Part shown: one piece after another, positions 30,393-41,106 of the stretch | How the letters are laid out: the number at the start of each line of letters is the position of its first letter | How positions within the stretch are numbered: position 1 is the stretch's first letter | NCBI GenBank assembly: GCA_019925095.2 | Contig: CM034405.1 | Span: forward strand, 13,541,401 to 13,605,400 | DNA from: Dendrolimus kikuchii | Taxonomy: Eukaryota; Arthropoda; Insecta; Lepidoptera; Lasiocampidae | Direction of reading: 5' to 3' | Length of the DNA: 64,000 nt | Position numbers and translations under genes: made by a program | The notes under the pieces: generated by a model | Told to the model about the DNA's origin: nothing | Database searches by the model: none | Seen by the model: the letters and a program-made list of their open reading frames with translations, nothing else

Positions 30393-30868
30393 CAGCGTAA
30401 ACTCTATATAACGACACTGAAGCGACTGTGCATTTTATGGCATTATAGAGAGTTGTCGTTAAATGGAGAGAAGACAGTTATTTTTGTCTGACGTATTTTG
30501 CTGCACCAGTAATTTTGTTGTATTTTTTACTTATTGTATTCATATCTTGCGATATTGAGGCACCTTTATGATAAAGGAAGTACTTAGAAATTTCGGTATG
30601 CATGATGCCGACAGTTGAGTTTATTACGGGCTAGGATAATAAAGCGATAAAAGAACGTAAACAGCTGCGAAGCCTTTACTAATTTTGGCAACTTAAAAGG
30701 TATTTGTTATTATTTAATTGTTGTCGTTATTGAGAATGGGTGTAATGCTATATACGAGTAGAGTGTATTATTGTATGGAAGACAAGCTAAACCAACCAAA
30801 TCAAAATGATTTTGATGCCTAAGGGAGTTTGTCGTTATTTCGAGTGACGTTACATGGAGTTCACAGTG
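30393..30868. mobile_element. pogo/Tigger-like MITE
   Basis: A 476-base element flanked by TA on both sides. The left end is CAGCGTAAACTCTATATAAC and the right end, read on the minus strand, is CACTGTGAACTCCATGTAAC. Both ends continue with sub-terminal copies of CGACA or TAACGACAAACTCC. No transposase is present. Inverted repeats starting CAGTG and a TA target suggest the pogo/Tigger branch. A partial inverse copy lies at 62152-62450. Confidence 0.75.
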
Positions 30869-31280
30869 TATTATATCAAGCGTTTATTATGTCTTTGTTT
30901 CTTTTGTTCATACTATTTATTATTTTTGTGCATGCATAAAGAAACCATTTGCGATGTCTTTTGCTTATTAGATGCATGTTTTATCGCTCCATATCAACTC
31001 TATGTCCATTATAGAGTATTATATAAGTAGGACTGTTGCAAATGTCCATAGGCGAGGGAAACCACTTTCCGTCAGGTAGGCTGTCAGCATATCTGTTATA
31101 CATCGGCTATAAGAATAGTCGAAAGAGTTCGCGATGATAGAATCAGTGAAAACAAACAGCTTTCAACTTGATGGATTTGGTGTGAGGTGATGCAGTCTGA
31201 TACAGAACAGGTGCAAATGTGTTTTGATTAATAGATTTTATTTTATATTTGGATCAAAGCTGTTTCAAAATAATAAGAAA
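30869..31280. other. Intron without recognisable content
   Basis: Nothing identified apart from a short family A-like scrap near 31030-31090 (minus; ATAGGCGAGGGAAACCACTT). Confidence 0.4.
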
Positions 31281-31289
31281 TTGTCTACA

Positions 31290-31590
31290 TATTCGAAAAT
31301 GTAGTCTTTATTTTGCGTTCGCTGATTTGTGTTAGTCCTACCTCTTCGTTATTATTATTTAATTCTATACATGAAGTGGAACACTTACAAGCCAGTAGAT
31401 GGCGTTGTGCAATAATTGATGTTTCCCACAAACGTTTCCCGAAACATACAAAGAATATATACAAATTTCCAACTATAACAGATGGGCCTAGGCCTGCGAG
31501 GAACAACAATAGCTGGAAGATCTTCCTTTGAGACGGAGGAGCATTCCATATCGCTCCTCCACCGGCTACGGGGCACCCCCTTCATACAAT
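31290..31590 (+). repeat. Interspersed repeat family G, copy 1
   Basis: Shares TACAAGCCAGTAGATGGCGT, ACAAAGAATATATACAAATT, GGGCCTAGGCCTGCGAGGAA and GAGGAGCATTCCAT...CTCC with 50280-50575. Frames within it are shadows. Class unknown. Confidence 0.75.
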
Positions 31591-32019
31591 TATACTTCTC
31601 TCTCTCTCAATGAATCTGTTATATATATATATACATATATAAGAAAATCTGTATACAGACATGGCTTTCGTAAACAGACTTTCCGTTATTTCCTATGGTC
31701 TGGATGTGTTGTCCGTTGAATATTACTCATAAAAAAACGTAAGCACGCTTCCTTGGTGAAATACAATGTGTATTTTTGTCTAGCGATTTTTATTATTAAT
31801 AATATGTACGTAATATTAAATTTTTGGAATGACCTTCTTTATTTCTCACTATTTAGCATTACTTTGGTACCGTACGTGGCGAAAACTTAAACCTATCTAT
31901 TTCTCCAATATTAAAGGTACTATAATGCTGTCGCCAACAGTTGCAAAATATTATTATAAGCACTAGTAGAATTGAGTAAAACAATTACAATTTAATATTG
32001 TATATTGAATTGAATTTTT

Positions 32020-32340
32020 TGTAGGAAGTAATCTCTTGTACTACTGAACTGATTTTGATAATTCTTTCACCATTAAAAAGCTATAATATTCCTGAGTGAA
32101 TTAGGTTATATTTAATTGTGATTGATAATATTAAAAACATTTTTAATTTGTAGTATCAATTCCGTGAAATAGTGGCTGATGTGTTGATTTATCGGCGTGC
32201 GCTGACTAAAAAATAAATAAGTCCCAGAGACAAACATTCCCTCTAGTGGGTATTAACTTAGAGTGTTTTTCCCATGGGCAATTATAATGTTGGCTAATCT
32301 GGACTAGCGCCCCGTGAAGTGGGCACGGATCAGCTGGTTA
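32020..32340 (+). mobile_element. Helitron-like element (family 1), copy 2
   Basis: GGAAGTAATCTCTTGTACTA and CTGAACTGATTTTGATAATT match the start of the copy at 4050, and it ends GTGAAGTGGGCACGGATCAGCTGGT. Confidence 0.55.
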
Positions 32341-33480
32341 ATCATGTAAGTTATACCATTTACTTATTGTTAATATTAATCGTGGTTAATTAAATAACTT
32401 TAAGTGCGATATGAGGGAGCGCGGCAAGAGGTAATGGAATTCTTTGAACAGACAGTAATATAATGTATTTATATTATTAGATGGATTGTTTATTTAATTT
32501 TACCTCTAACAAAATTGAGATTATTGTATTTAATTGACTGGCAACTCAGTTACAAAGCACCGTAATTAACTTCTAAGACACGTTGAACTTCCAGCGAATA
32601 AATATGCGGCATCTTCCAACCGGGGTTGGTAATCAATTTACGGCGTTCACACGACCAAGGTACGGTTTCATTAACACTCCAAAACAGTGTCTTCCATGTT
32701 TGAAAATTTTAGATATCGATGTTGCCAACAGAAAAAATCCTTGTCGTAAACTAAAAATACTGTGTTTCCAAATCTCATATATATACTGCGTAAGTTCTTT
32801 GTAATTTTCTTTAAATTAGAAGGTGGGTGAAAACGGTTATTATAGTTTTGGTTTCTAAAAAAATATTTATTAGGGCACTAGAAAATTGCATCACAGAGTG
32901 CACTGTACCTATAAAGAAATTGCATTTCTATAATTAATAATTAAAAGGAATAAATAATAAAATAAGATTAATTTTGGAATATCATATATCATAATATATG
33001 GCGAAAATGTTTGATTGATAACTTTTCAAGTCTAAATCCAATCAAAACAAGGAAAATAATAAAAAAGAACTCGTTACGATATGTTTTTAACGTTATAATA
33101 AAATATTATAATTTATCCAACAATATTTTGAATTTGATACATTAAAGAATATACACCCTCAGACTAAACAGATACAAAACAAATAAATATCTAGTCAGTA
33201 TTATATATATTTTTTAAATTTAGTTCTTATTATAATTTTGTCTTAGTTAACATACATTAAAAAAAAGAAAAAAAAGAATTAAATATAGAATATTTTTATA
33301 CAACATTCATCAATACGTATAGATTTCTTTTTAAGCGTACAGTTTCTGTAAACAAGCAAACAGAAATTAATCAGATATAATTGGTTACCAGTCAGGAAGT
33401 CACGGAGCACATGTAACCGCTGACAAACCTCCAGAACATAGACATAGATGGCCATCAAACGTCAATAACCGGCAAACTAA
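32341..33480. other. Intron without recognisable content
   Basis: Very AT-rich; no exon found. Confidence 0.45.
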
Positions 33481-33494
33481 ATAACTAGCCCGCC

Positions 33495-33590
33495 AAACAA
33501 CCTTCGATAACCGTGACGAGTATGCTGTCCGTTCACATAAAAATGGATTGGCTTCAACTAACAGTGGGACAATTTAGGCCCAGTTCCTAT
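33495..33590 (+). mobile_element. tRNA-derived SINE, family 1, decayed 3' fragment
   Basis: CGATAACCGTGACGAGTATGCTGTCCGTTC followed by CAACTAACAGTGGGACAATT parallels the body end of the copy at 29351. Confidence 0.5.
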
Positions 33591-33757
33591 ATCTTACTGA
33601 CCGATAACATATCCATAGGTCCCTGGTTCTTATCCCGTTCGAAGGACCATGTTTAAAACTCATATAGCAGACTGTATTTGTATTTATTATACTGGTGTAT
33701 GTATGTCTTATATCCATATGATGAAAATGTACTTCACTTGTACTGTATTTTATCCTA

Positions 33758-34082
33758 ATATTTTTTTTATTGCATAAGTTCAGCAGACAGGCAGATGGCC
33801 CACTGGTGGAAAGCGGTTACCATCGCCTATGGACATTCGCAATATCAAAACTGCTACAAATGCGCTGCTGCTCTCTAAAGAGAGACTGGAATCTGGCCAC
33901 TAATGGCGGAACACAACTCAAGGTTGTTATGGCAGCATACTGTAGACCACGGGTGGCAGCCATCCAGACAGGCAAATTCCCTACCACGTGGCTGTGGGTT
34001 GCTTTTTCGCCTCTTACGACAGGCCGCCCGGCCGTTAGAAATTGTATTCTTTCTCCGTTCCTGCACGGACAAAAATATGTCA
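33758..34082 (+). repeat. Interspersed repeat family A, longest copy
   Basis: Starts TTTTTTTTATTGCATAAGTT and ends CGTTCCTGCACGGA, about 320 bases. Internal landmarks are CATCGCCTATGGACATTCGC, CTCTCTAAAGAGAGACTGGA, TCAAGGTTGTTATGGCAGCA and CGCCTCTTACGACAGGCCGC. I count at least seven copies or fragments in the window on both strands. All frames through it are shadows. It may be a non-autonomous LINE derivative or SINE. Confidence 0.85.
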
Positions 34083-34379
34083 AATCAAAAGTTCAATAGC
34101 AACTGACAATATTATTCGACACAGGGTTTTAATTATAAAATAACGAGGCTTCCAAACAGCCAGTCTCTATGTAGGATTCCTATACATTTGCCTTACTATC
34201 GGTTAAAATTTGTCAGAAGCTCCATATATCGTATGTCAATATTCCATTGATAAGGCAAGTAAATCAATAGTAAGATATAGGAACCAGCCATTAGACGTAT
34301 ATAAGCTGATATCTTGCTTTTCTATCGGTTACACTTTGGAGAGAGTGCATTGCAACTTTACAATTTAATTAAATTTGAC

Positions 34380-34690
34380 TTAGACCTTCAGAAAGTGTTC
34401 TCCAGTGGTCTCCCGTTCACCATCGGATAACCAGGTGAACTGGCTTGTGGCACTGGTATATGGTGGACATAACACCTATGCGAACGAAGCGTTTCGTGTC
34501 TACTTTTATTATGCGCACCGCAAAATAGTAGAACTTATTGCCGGAGTCTGTTTTCCCGATATCTGAGTGTCTTCAAATCTCGTATAAATAGGTACCTTCT
34601 AGGTCAGCGTGTTCCATCTTAGACTATTCTTCTATCAGGAGAGACCATTCTCAAACGCGAACTTATACTAAATAAAAAATAAAAACATAG
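34380..34690 (+). mobile_element. LINE 3' tail, copy 1 (jockey- or CR1-like)
   Basis: Reads like the C-terminus VFKSRxNRYLLGxRAxx: GTCTTCAAATCTCGTATAAATAGGTACCTTCTAGGTCAGCG. The same end is at 51080-51300. The first part (34380-34440) may be a separate scrap. Confidence 0.6.
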
Positions 34691-35475
34691 ACTAGATTAA
34701 ACTTTAAAAACTTTTAGATTACTTGTAGAGGATTATACAATACTTCGTTTTTGATATAAAATATTCTAAAGCAGAGCCATACGACGCGGACTAATAGCGG
34801 TCATAAACTTTGGTACGAACTGTAATGCAGAGTTTGAAACTAATCAAAAGTCTAGAAAAGTTTACTCTCACCTGTAAATGTAATGAAATCAACAAAATAA
34901 GGAAAACGTGTCAAATCAAACATCTGGTGATGATTTCCTTAATCTCGTAATCTAATCTCGGTCAACTCCAACTCATTTTCAATCAAAGTTTAGTTTCGAT
35001 TAACCGTGTTTGGCAAGGGTGTGTGGATTCCATTATAGACTTAACGGTCTCAGGTTGGATAAATTAAATGCAAATATCGTCAAGAGTTTTGTTTACGGAA
35101 GAATATAAGGTATGCAGAAGTTAAAGGTCCTCAAATTGATTGTTATTGATGAGTTTTTCTTCTTGTATTTTTTATACTTATTATCAATTGCTGTTGTTTT
35201 CTTTTTATTTACTTATAGATGTATGCATATTGGAAAAGTCGAATAATATGTATTAGATGCTATTTAGCAAGTATTTTTGTTTTAAGGCACAATACCCAGC
35301 TATACTAACAATATTATAGGCATTTTTGATGGAAACTTAACAGGTTTGTTTATAAGTCAAAATTGTGACGACGTTGTCATCATTAAACAATGTGCACTGC
35401 CGAGCTTAGCTTGCTCTAAACATCCCAGTCCGACGTTCAAGGATAGATGAATGTTCAAGTTTTAATATTGATATG
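34691..35475. other. Intron without recognisable content
   Basis: Nothing identified. Confidence 0.4.
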
Positions 35476-35484
35476 ATGGTGATT

Positions 35485-35660
35485 CATCATCATGATTAGC
35501 GTTAAATCCCGGTTGCGTCTGGAGTCTCGAAGCTCGGGGTCAACTTTCTTTTCTTCTCTACTTCGCGCGGTTTTTGGTATCCCAATTTGTACGCATGTCG
35601 TCCTTCACGACGTCAATTCAGTATTGCTAGGGCATGGTTAAATATTTGTCGCCTGCGTAA
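35485..35660 (+). repeat. Interspersed repeat family H, copy 1
   Basis: GTTAAATCCCGGTTGCGTCT, TCTTCTCTACTTCGCGCGGT and GCATGTCGTCCTTCACGACG parallel 63850-64000 in the same orientation. Class unknown. Confidence 0.6.
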
Positions 35661-36039
35661 CTAACCGGTTTTGGTTAAATGTTGGCAGGACATAAAATAT
35701 GATCATAGCAGTACCAACGTAGACGATATTCTTGCTGTTTATCCGTGAATGATCTTAAATCTAAGTCACTAAGCACCACCCGGACTGATATTAGCTCTCC
35801 AATCCAGCTTCAATATTCTACTCAGTCATAGATCTTTGACTGAAGGTAGCAAGGAAGATCTTGCAGCAACACGAAAAGCCAAATTACTATCAATATTTCA
35901 TATTTTCTATACGAAAACACAAGTTGCTCTTAAAAATAATTAATATCCTAACCAGTCCTTAATTTTAATCATTATTATCAGTTTTTTAGATATACATAAC
36001 TGCACAGTTCAAATTTCGACCAAAAATACCAAATGTCCT

Positions 36040-36250
36040 TCTTCTTATATATAAAAATTAACTGTAGACATGTATGTACGCACATAACTTGAGAACGACT
36101 TTACCGATTTTGATTGAACTTTTTGTGTGTGTATGGGTGGGCCCTCGGATGGTTTAGATTTACAACTGGAACTGGTAGGGGGCACTAGAATAGGGGCGTA
36201 GATTTTTATTTTTTCAGGGCAGGACAACGTCTGCCGGGACAGCTAGTTGT
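36040..36250 (+). mobile_element. Helitron-like 3' end (family 2), copy 1
   Basis: Contains CTTGAGAACGACTTTACCGA, GTGGGCCCTCGGATGGTTTA, AACTGGTAGGGGGCACTAGA, and ends CAACGTCTGCCGGGACAGCTAGTT. The GC-rich end just before CTAGT suits a Helitron. Copies of the same family lie at 61179-61599 and 62902-63368. Confidence 0.65.
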
Positions 36251-36286
36251 TGATAAATATTGTCTATATTACTCGTCGTATCTTAC

Positions 36287-36501
36287 CAACAACAGTCAAG
36301 TTGACTCCAATATTTCTTGTCGGTGATAGTCTGAAGTCAACCCTACAGTGATAGAGTGCTTGATCCTCTTCCGTCAGGGCTGTCACAATGACAGCGGTGG
36401 GTTGGCTGTGCAGGTCTGCTTTTATCCTGTCGTTTGTGTTGAAGGACTCGTCTGTCCACGCTTTGTCTGGGGTCTCGAAGCTGCGAACAAAGAAACTAAG
36501 C
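36287..36501 (-). CDS. Sidestep-like receptor, Ig1 second half
   Basis: A 215-base exon (acceptor ATAATTTTCAG; donor GTTG|GTAAGA), in phase both ways. It encodes RSFETPDKAWTDESF, the C-prime region typical of Sidestep, then IVTALTEEDQALYHCRVDF with the second Ig cysteine, and RLSPTRNIGVNLTVV. TxxDxxLYxCRVDFxxSPTRN is one of the most conserved stretches of the Sidestep family and is the strongest single piece of evidence for the gene's identity. Confidence 0.93.
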
Positions 36502-36779
36502 CTGAAAATTATAAACACCTTTTGCTTCTTCTTAGTTTACATTTATAATAAATGTTATTTTAAAAAAAAAATAAGACTAAACAACAAAATAGCACCTTTC
36601 AAGTTCCTGATAAATAATGTCTACTATTTTAGTTATTTAAATGTAAATGTCTTTAATTTTTGGACTAAGCTAACTAACGTCTATTCCGCACACAATAATG
36701 ACTTGGAGGGAATTTCCCTCTGCACTACGACAAGGTACGTTTAAGAACTTTTTTAAATTGTATGTAATAAAAGTGTGAT

Positions 36780-36985
36780 TTTTTGTCCTGGTTATCCTGC
36801 GGGAATTTTTCCGGGAGTGGTTTGAAGTTGTTCAGGAGCAAAAAAATTTGCTTATTCCGACACAGTTTCCACTAAAACGATAGCTTATATTCTTTTTTTA
36901 CAATGCTGCAATACTTTGTGTCCCGGGAATCCCACGGAAATTTCAAGTCAAACGTGGACGAAGTCGCGGGCATATACTAGTACTT
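36780..36985 (+). repeat. Interspersed repeat family C, copy 2
   Basis: Matches 13260-13465: TTCCGACACAGTTTCCACTA, GTCCCGGGAATCCCACGG and GCATATACTAGT at the end. Confidence 0.7.
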
Positions 36986-37680
36986 GTATAAAAATCGAGC
37001 GCAGTAGTTTATGATAAACTGAGTTCGAATCCAATAGTTTATGAGCTGACACTGTAGAATAAGGAAACTGATGTTCTTCATAAAATTTCTGACAGTAAGT
37101 ATTTAAAGTGTTGCAATATTTTTCGAGAAGGTTCTATCTTTTCAGAGAAAGAGAAATGAGGCTAATAACCTCTTTTTATTATTACGTAATCAATTGCGAG
37201 TTCCACTTGTGCCTTAGCGCCATGTTGCGATTATGTCGGCTATCTTTAATTAACTGAACACCACTTGTGCGTCTTGTAATCAGATAGTTGACGAGTTCTT
37301 CGTCTGTTGTAATATTTGACACCAATGTTGGCGCAGTGATTACAGTAGGTAGTCGTAGTTGCAATGTTTGTTACGTTGTTTACATATGTCAAATCTTGCG
37401 ATTTAAATTAAAACTCCCTTTAACGACTTTGTAATTTTAACTGCTGGTTTACTCTTGATAAAAATGCACGAAAGTGAAAAAGAAAGCAATAAAAATAATA
37501 TTATGTTTAGTGTTAATAGCAAAAAGTAAGAAATATTCAGTAAAAATTAACAAATACAAAATAAATTAATTAAAAAATTAATTAAAAGCTCCAAAATCGA
37601 AAAAATAAACTACAAGTACATCAAGCCCACAATTTTGTTACATTGTATAATTTACTATAATAAATCTGTAAATAGTTCGA
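36986..37680. other. Intron without recognisable content
   Basis: AT-rich; nothing identified. Confidence 0.4.
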
Positions 37681-37689
37681 GTTTGTTTC

Positions 37690-37800
37690 AGACCAGCAGA
37701 TTCCGAAAATATAGTTTTTAGAATTTTAGTTTAACTGTCTGTATTTCTGTTTGTCTTGTTAGAGCATAACGTGAAAACTATTAAACGGAATGACTTGACA
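37690..37800 (-). mobile_element. Helitron-like fragment
   Basis: CAGACCAGCAGATTCCGAAA and TAACGTGAAAACTATTAAACGG are the reverse complement of phrases at 18270-18345. Confidence 0.45.
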
Positions 37801-37990
37801 TTTTGGACATTATGGTAATTTTGGTTATTCTGCACATTTTGAACATTTTGGACAGTTTGGACATTTTCGTCGTTGTTGTCATTGTGGACATTTTAGTCAT
37901 TTTGGATATTTTGGTCATTTTGGACATTTTGAACATTCTTGTAATTTTTGTAAATTTGGTTATTTGTGTAGTTTATGTAATTTACAGATA
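37796..37990. repeat. Minisatellite, unit about CATTTTGGA
   Basis: About 20 degenerate copies of a 9-base unit (ACATTTTGG, TCATTTTGG). The translated frame of Ile/Val/Leu/Asp repeats is an artefact of this array. Confidence 0.85.
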
Positions 37991-38467
37991 AATAGACGAA
38001 GATAGATGAATAAAACTAGAGCGGGTTGAAATACGGGATGAAAGTTTGTACGGGAGATCAATCATTTCTCAAGTTTATACCTTTAGTTATAAAAAATCAT
38101 CATCGATAAAAAAAAAATGCTATAGTAACTCGATCTGTCTAATAAACTTTTACGGAAAAAATACTAGGAGTATCGGATCAGTTTTGTTGTAATTTTGTTT
38201 AAATATAGTTTTAATACCGAAAATGGACATATTAGTATATACTTTTCATCCCGTGAGATGGGGTAGTTTGCGATAGAAAATGAAGTGAATCTTCCGGGGG
38301 CAAATAAACTCTCTAAACAATAGAAACGCACTAGAGTTTGAACCGCGGAGCGGCCGCGTTGTATACTCAAGTTTTAAAAAAAAGTTAAATTTTTTAAGTA
38401 ATGTTTGTGTGATATCTAATTATAAATGACTGTATTTGGATTATTTGTAGGATTTAGAAGATATGAA

Positions 38468-38710
38468 TACAGTCAAGTTTTTTTTTATTGCCTGAAGCAA
38501 GCAAACAGCGATGGAAAGCGGTTACTGTCGCCTGTGGACGTTTGCAACATCGAGTTAACGCATTGCCGACCTCTAACAAATTTTGTATCGCCCTTATTAA
38601 AAAAAACACATGTCAAAGTGCAACGGGAAATCCGGAGCGGGAAGTTCTCTCCAGGATCACTGTTGTACGCGGAACAAATGTTCTAAAGTACCGTTGCGTA
38701 GTTGAGCATG
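38468..38710 (+). repeat. Interspersed repeat family B, copy 2
   Basis: TTTTTTTTATTGCCTGAAGC, GATGGAAAGCGGTTACTGTC and GCGTAGTTGAGC follow the order of 12541-12790. Confidence 0.65.
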
Positions 38711-38929
38711 GGAACTCAAGGAAATGGGGGTAAACATTCTGTCGCTGAAGAGCGGTGCGGTTGTAAAGAGAGGCACCAGATAAAACAATTCCTCAGAACA
38801 CCTTCTATTGTACACACAGGTGGTAGAATACGAGCAGCTAACTCTCAAAGTGGTCGACACAGCCAAACTATTTGTAATATTATAAATTCTAAACACGCCG
38901 TTCTAAACATTAAAGCTATTAAAAAAACA

Positions 38930-39410
38930 ACTTTAATAGACTATATAAATGATGGAGAACACCATGTAATTTTTTTTAGATTTCTTGTCTGTTTCTTTGG
39001 GATTCACGTAAAACTACTGGGCTGATTTCGATGCGGTTTTCGCTGATCGACCGCAAATTCTTAAATTTAAAATCTGCGTCACTGTTTATCCTAGGAAGTC
39101 CGTGGGAAGTTTTCTAGGAATTCAAATGGCCAGATTTAAAAAAAACGAATTCCAAAGCGATTTTTTTCATGATAGCAAATTTTATGTAATAAAATGTGCG
39201 ATGTTTTTATCTCGAGAATCCCGTGGGAGTTTTTCCGAGACCGACTTGTAGTTGTTCGGGTGCATAAAAATTTGCTTATTCCGACACAGTTCCCAATAAA
39301 ACGACAGTTTACATGCTTTTATAAATGCTGCGATACTTTGGGTCCCGGGAATCCCGCGGGAAATTAAAGTCAAGCGTGGACGAATTCGCGGGCATATCCT
39401 GGTATAAAAT
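38930..39410 (+). repeat. Interspersed repeat family C, copy 3
   Basis: The fullest copy: starts near TATATAAATGATGGAGAACACC, with TTTCTTTGGGATTCACGTAA, GTTTATCCTAGGAAGTCC, TTCCGACACAGTTCCCAATA and the end GCGGGCATATCCTGGT. Confidence 0.65.
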
Positions 39411-39883
39411 AAAATTAAATCACCGATATAATACTAATGCAAAGGAAAACCTTTCAACACTCCAGTTTCAATAAGAAAAAATATGATACGAAATTATACT
39501 AATGATGAAAATAAACATTACCCGTTATGATTATTGGACTTTAAAATTTTATTTTCTCTATCTTTCCGACCATGATTTGAACTCATATCATAATAAACGA
39601 GTATTCAAATTCATAACCGAGATCCTGTGGGATTGTATTATTACAATAATCATAATAAAATATTATAATAACCGGTAATGGGTATAATGTTCTTTTTAGA
39701 ACCACTCAGGTGTTTCAATTAGAATATTTTTTCTCGTATTTTGTTCCAGGGTTTCCCGGAAATGGTGACCGTTGTTGATGCATACCCGACCCTTTATTGT
39801 TCGGAGCGTAACGAAAGGTTTTTGAAACTCAGAATTTTACCCATTGCAAGAAAGATTGCTATGACTTTAATATAGTAACTAAA
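39411..39883. other. Intron without recognisable content
   Basis: AT-rich; no exon. Confidence 0.4.
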
Positions 39884-40223
39884 GGCGCAAAGCACATAGG
39901 AATGGCGTCTGGCACTGACGTGGCGTGGGCATGGCACGGGCATCGGAATAGTATGGCGCGGAAATGATATGGCACAAGCGCGAATTTGTCGTAGTCATGC
40001 ATTTATGCATCTCTAACCGACGTCCTTCAGAAGCAAGTGCATAATGCGCCAAAACGCAAACTGATGACCACCGTGCACCGTGGCCGAAGGCCCCCAGGTC
40101 CAACCAATTCAGTGTGTTGAAAATTGCGCTTTGTTTGTAATGACTTTAGTATAAAATTTGAATACAACGGCCAGATGCCCCTGCTACGCTAGCGCCAGAC
40201 GCTATTTCTGTGTGCTTTGCGCC
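39884..40223. mobile_element. 340-bp MITE with about 30-bp terminal inverted repeats
   Basis: The left end GGCGCAAAGCACATAGGAAT and the right end, read in reverse, GGCGCAAAGCACACAGAAAT pair over about 30 bases, both continuing to AGCGTCTGGC or GGCGTCTGGC. The interior is GC-richer than its surroundings and non-coding. A target duplication is not obvious (AAA on both sides at most). Superfamily unknown. Confidence 0.8.
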
Positions 40224-40350
40224 AAAGCCATAGAACCGTGCTAAAATAAAACCTTAGTGACATTTTTTTTATTCATATAAAGCAATACTTGAATGTCAGT
40301 GGAAAAATAAATGCCGTAGGTTTCTCTTGTTTTGAAGGAGTTATAAGTTA

Positions 40351-40648
40351 GTCGTGGTAGCTTAGCTCTTGAGTCTAACTCGCGTTTCAGAAGAGACGGA
40401 CGTTAGAATTCTGGCCGGGAAGCATATTTTATACCACTTAGGCCGTTTTCTGATTTAATATGTAAACTTATATAATTACCACGTGTTGGTAGTGAAAAAA
40501 ACATCCTGCTGAAACCTGCATATCGAGGTAACCGATGTGTCAGACCTGCCAATCCGTTTTGAGCAAGTTTGGCGAGTATACTTCTAGTTGCCCCGAAAAA
40601 TCAGACCTGAACCCAGCAGCGGGATATTACTGGATTGTTATTATACAA
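40351..40648 (+). mobile_element. tRNA-derived SINE, family 1, copy
   Basis: Head GTCGTGGTAGCTTAGCTCTT with a decayed B box (GTTAGAATTCTGGCC), body CATATCGAGGTAACCGATGT and end AACCCAGCAGCGGGATATTA. More diverged than the copy at 29351. Confidence 0.75.
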
Positions 40649-40979
40649 ATTAAAATTGATATTAGAACATATCATTCAGAAATATTTCATTCTAATTATG
40701 CTATTATATTAAAAATACGTACTATCCATAATCTTTGTTGGTAAAGTAAGTCCATGACATAGGTATAATAACAAATAATAATAGTAAATGGAACCTTGTA
40801 GTAAAATATATCCTAAAAGTAAACTATACATGCTGTATACAATTATACCAAACGGCTGTCATGTTGTAGAGCAATGTAAAAAAAAGGCTGGCAGTGTTAC
40901 CTCGCTGAATACAAAATAGGTTGTAATTAGTTTTCAACCATACGTCGAGTTTAAAGATATATTAAAATTATTTGCTCAC
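40649..40979. other. Intron segment
   Basis: Nothing recognised up to the donor of the Ig1a exon. Confidence 0.4.
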
Positions 40980-41106
40980 CTATATATAGGTAGGTTGTTT
41001 TTATACCAGACAAGTATCATGAATTCATCATCCAATGAATCGGGAGTGGTGTCGCAGTATAACGTCGTATTGCCACCTTCCAGCGCCTCCTGGTGCGATA
41101 CCGGAC
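40980..41106 (-). CDS. Sidestep-like receptor, Ig1 first half
   Basis: A 127-base exon (acceptor TTTCTCTTCTAG; donor TATAG|GTGAGC). It joins the signal-peptide exon and the Ig1b exon in phase. It encodes PVSHQEALEGGNTTLYCD with the first Ig cysteine, TPDSLDDEFMILVWYKNN with the core tryptophan, and LPIYR. EGGxxxLxCDxTPxxxDDxxxLVxWYKxxxxPIY is the hallmark N-terminus of Sidestep proteins. An earlier GT inside LVW|GT would break the motif, so the GTGAGC donor is preferred. Confidence 0.92.

Noticed and set aside
37803..37991. Ile/Val/Leu/Asp repeat protein
   Set aside because: It is produced by the 9-base CATTTTGGA minisatellite and has no flanking exon signals.
41005..41007. Early GT donor (TCTG|GTATAA) for the Ig1a exon
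   Set aside because: It would remove the WYKxxxPIY motif and break phase with Ig1b; GTGAGC at 40979 is better.
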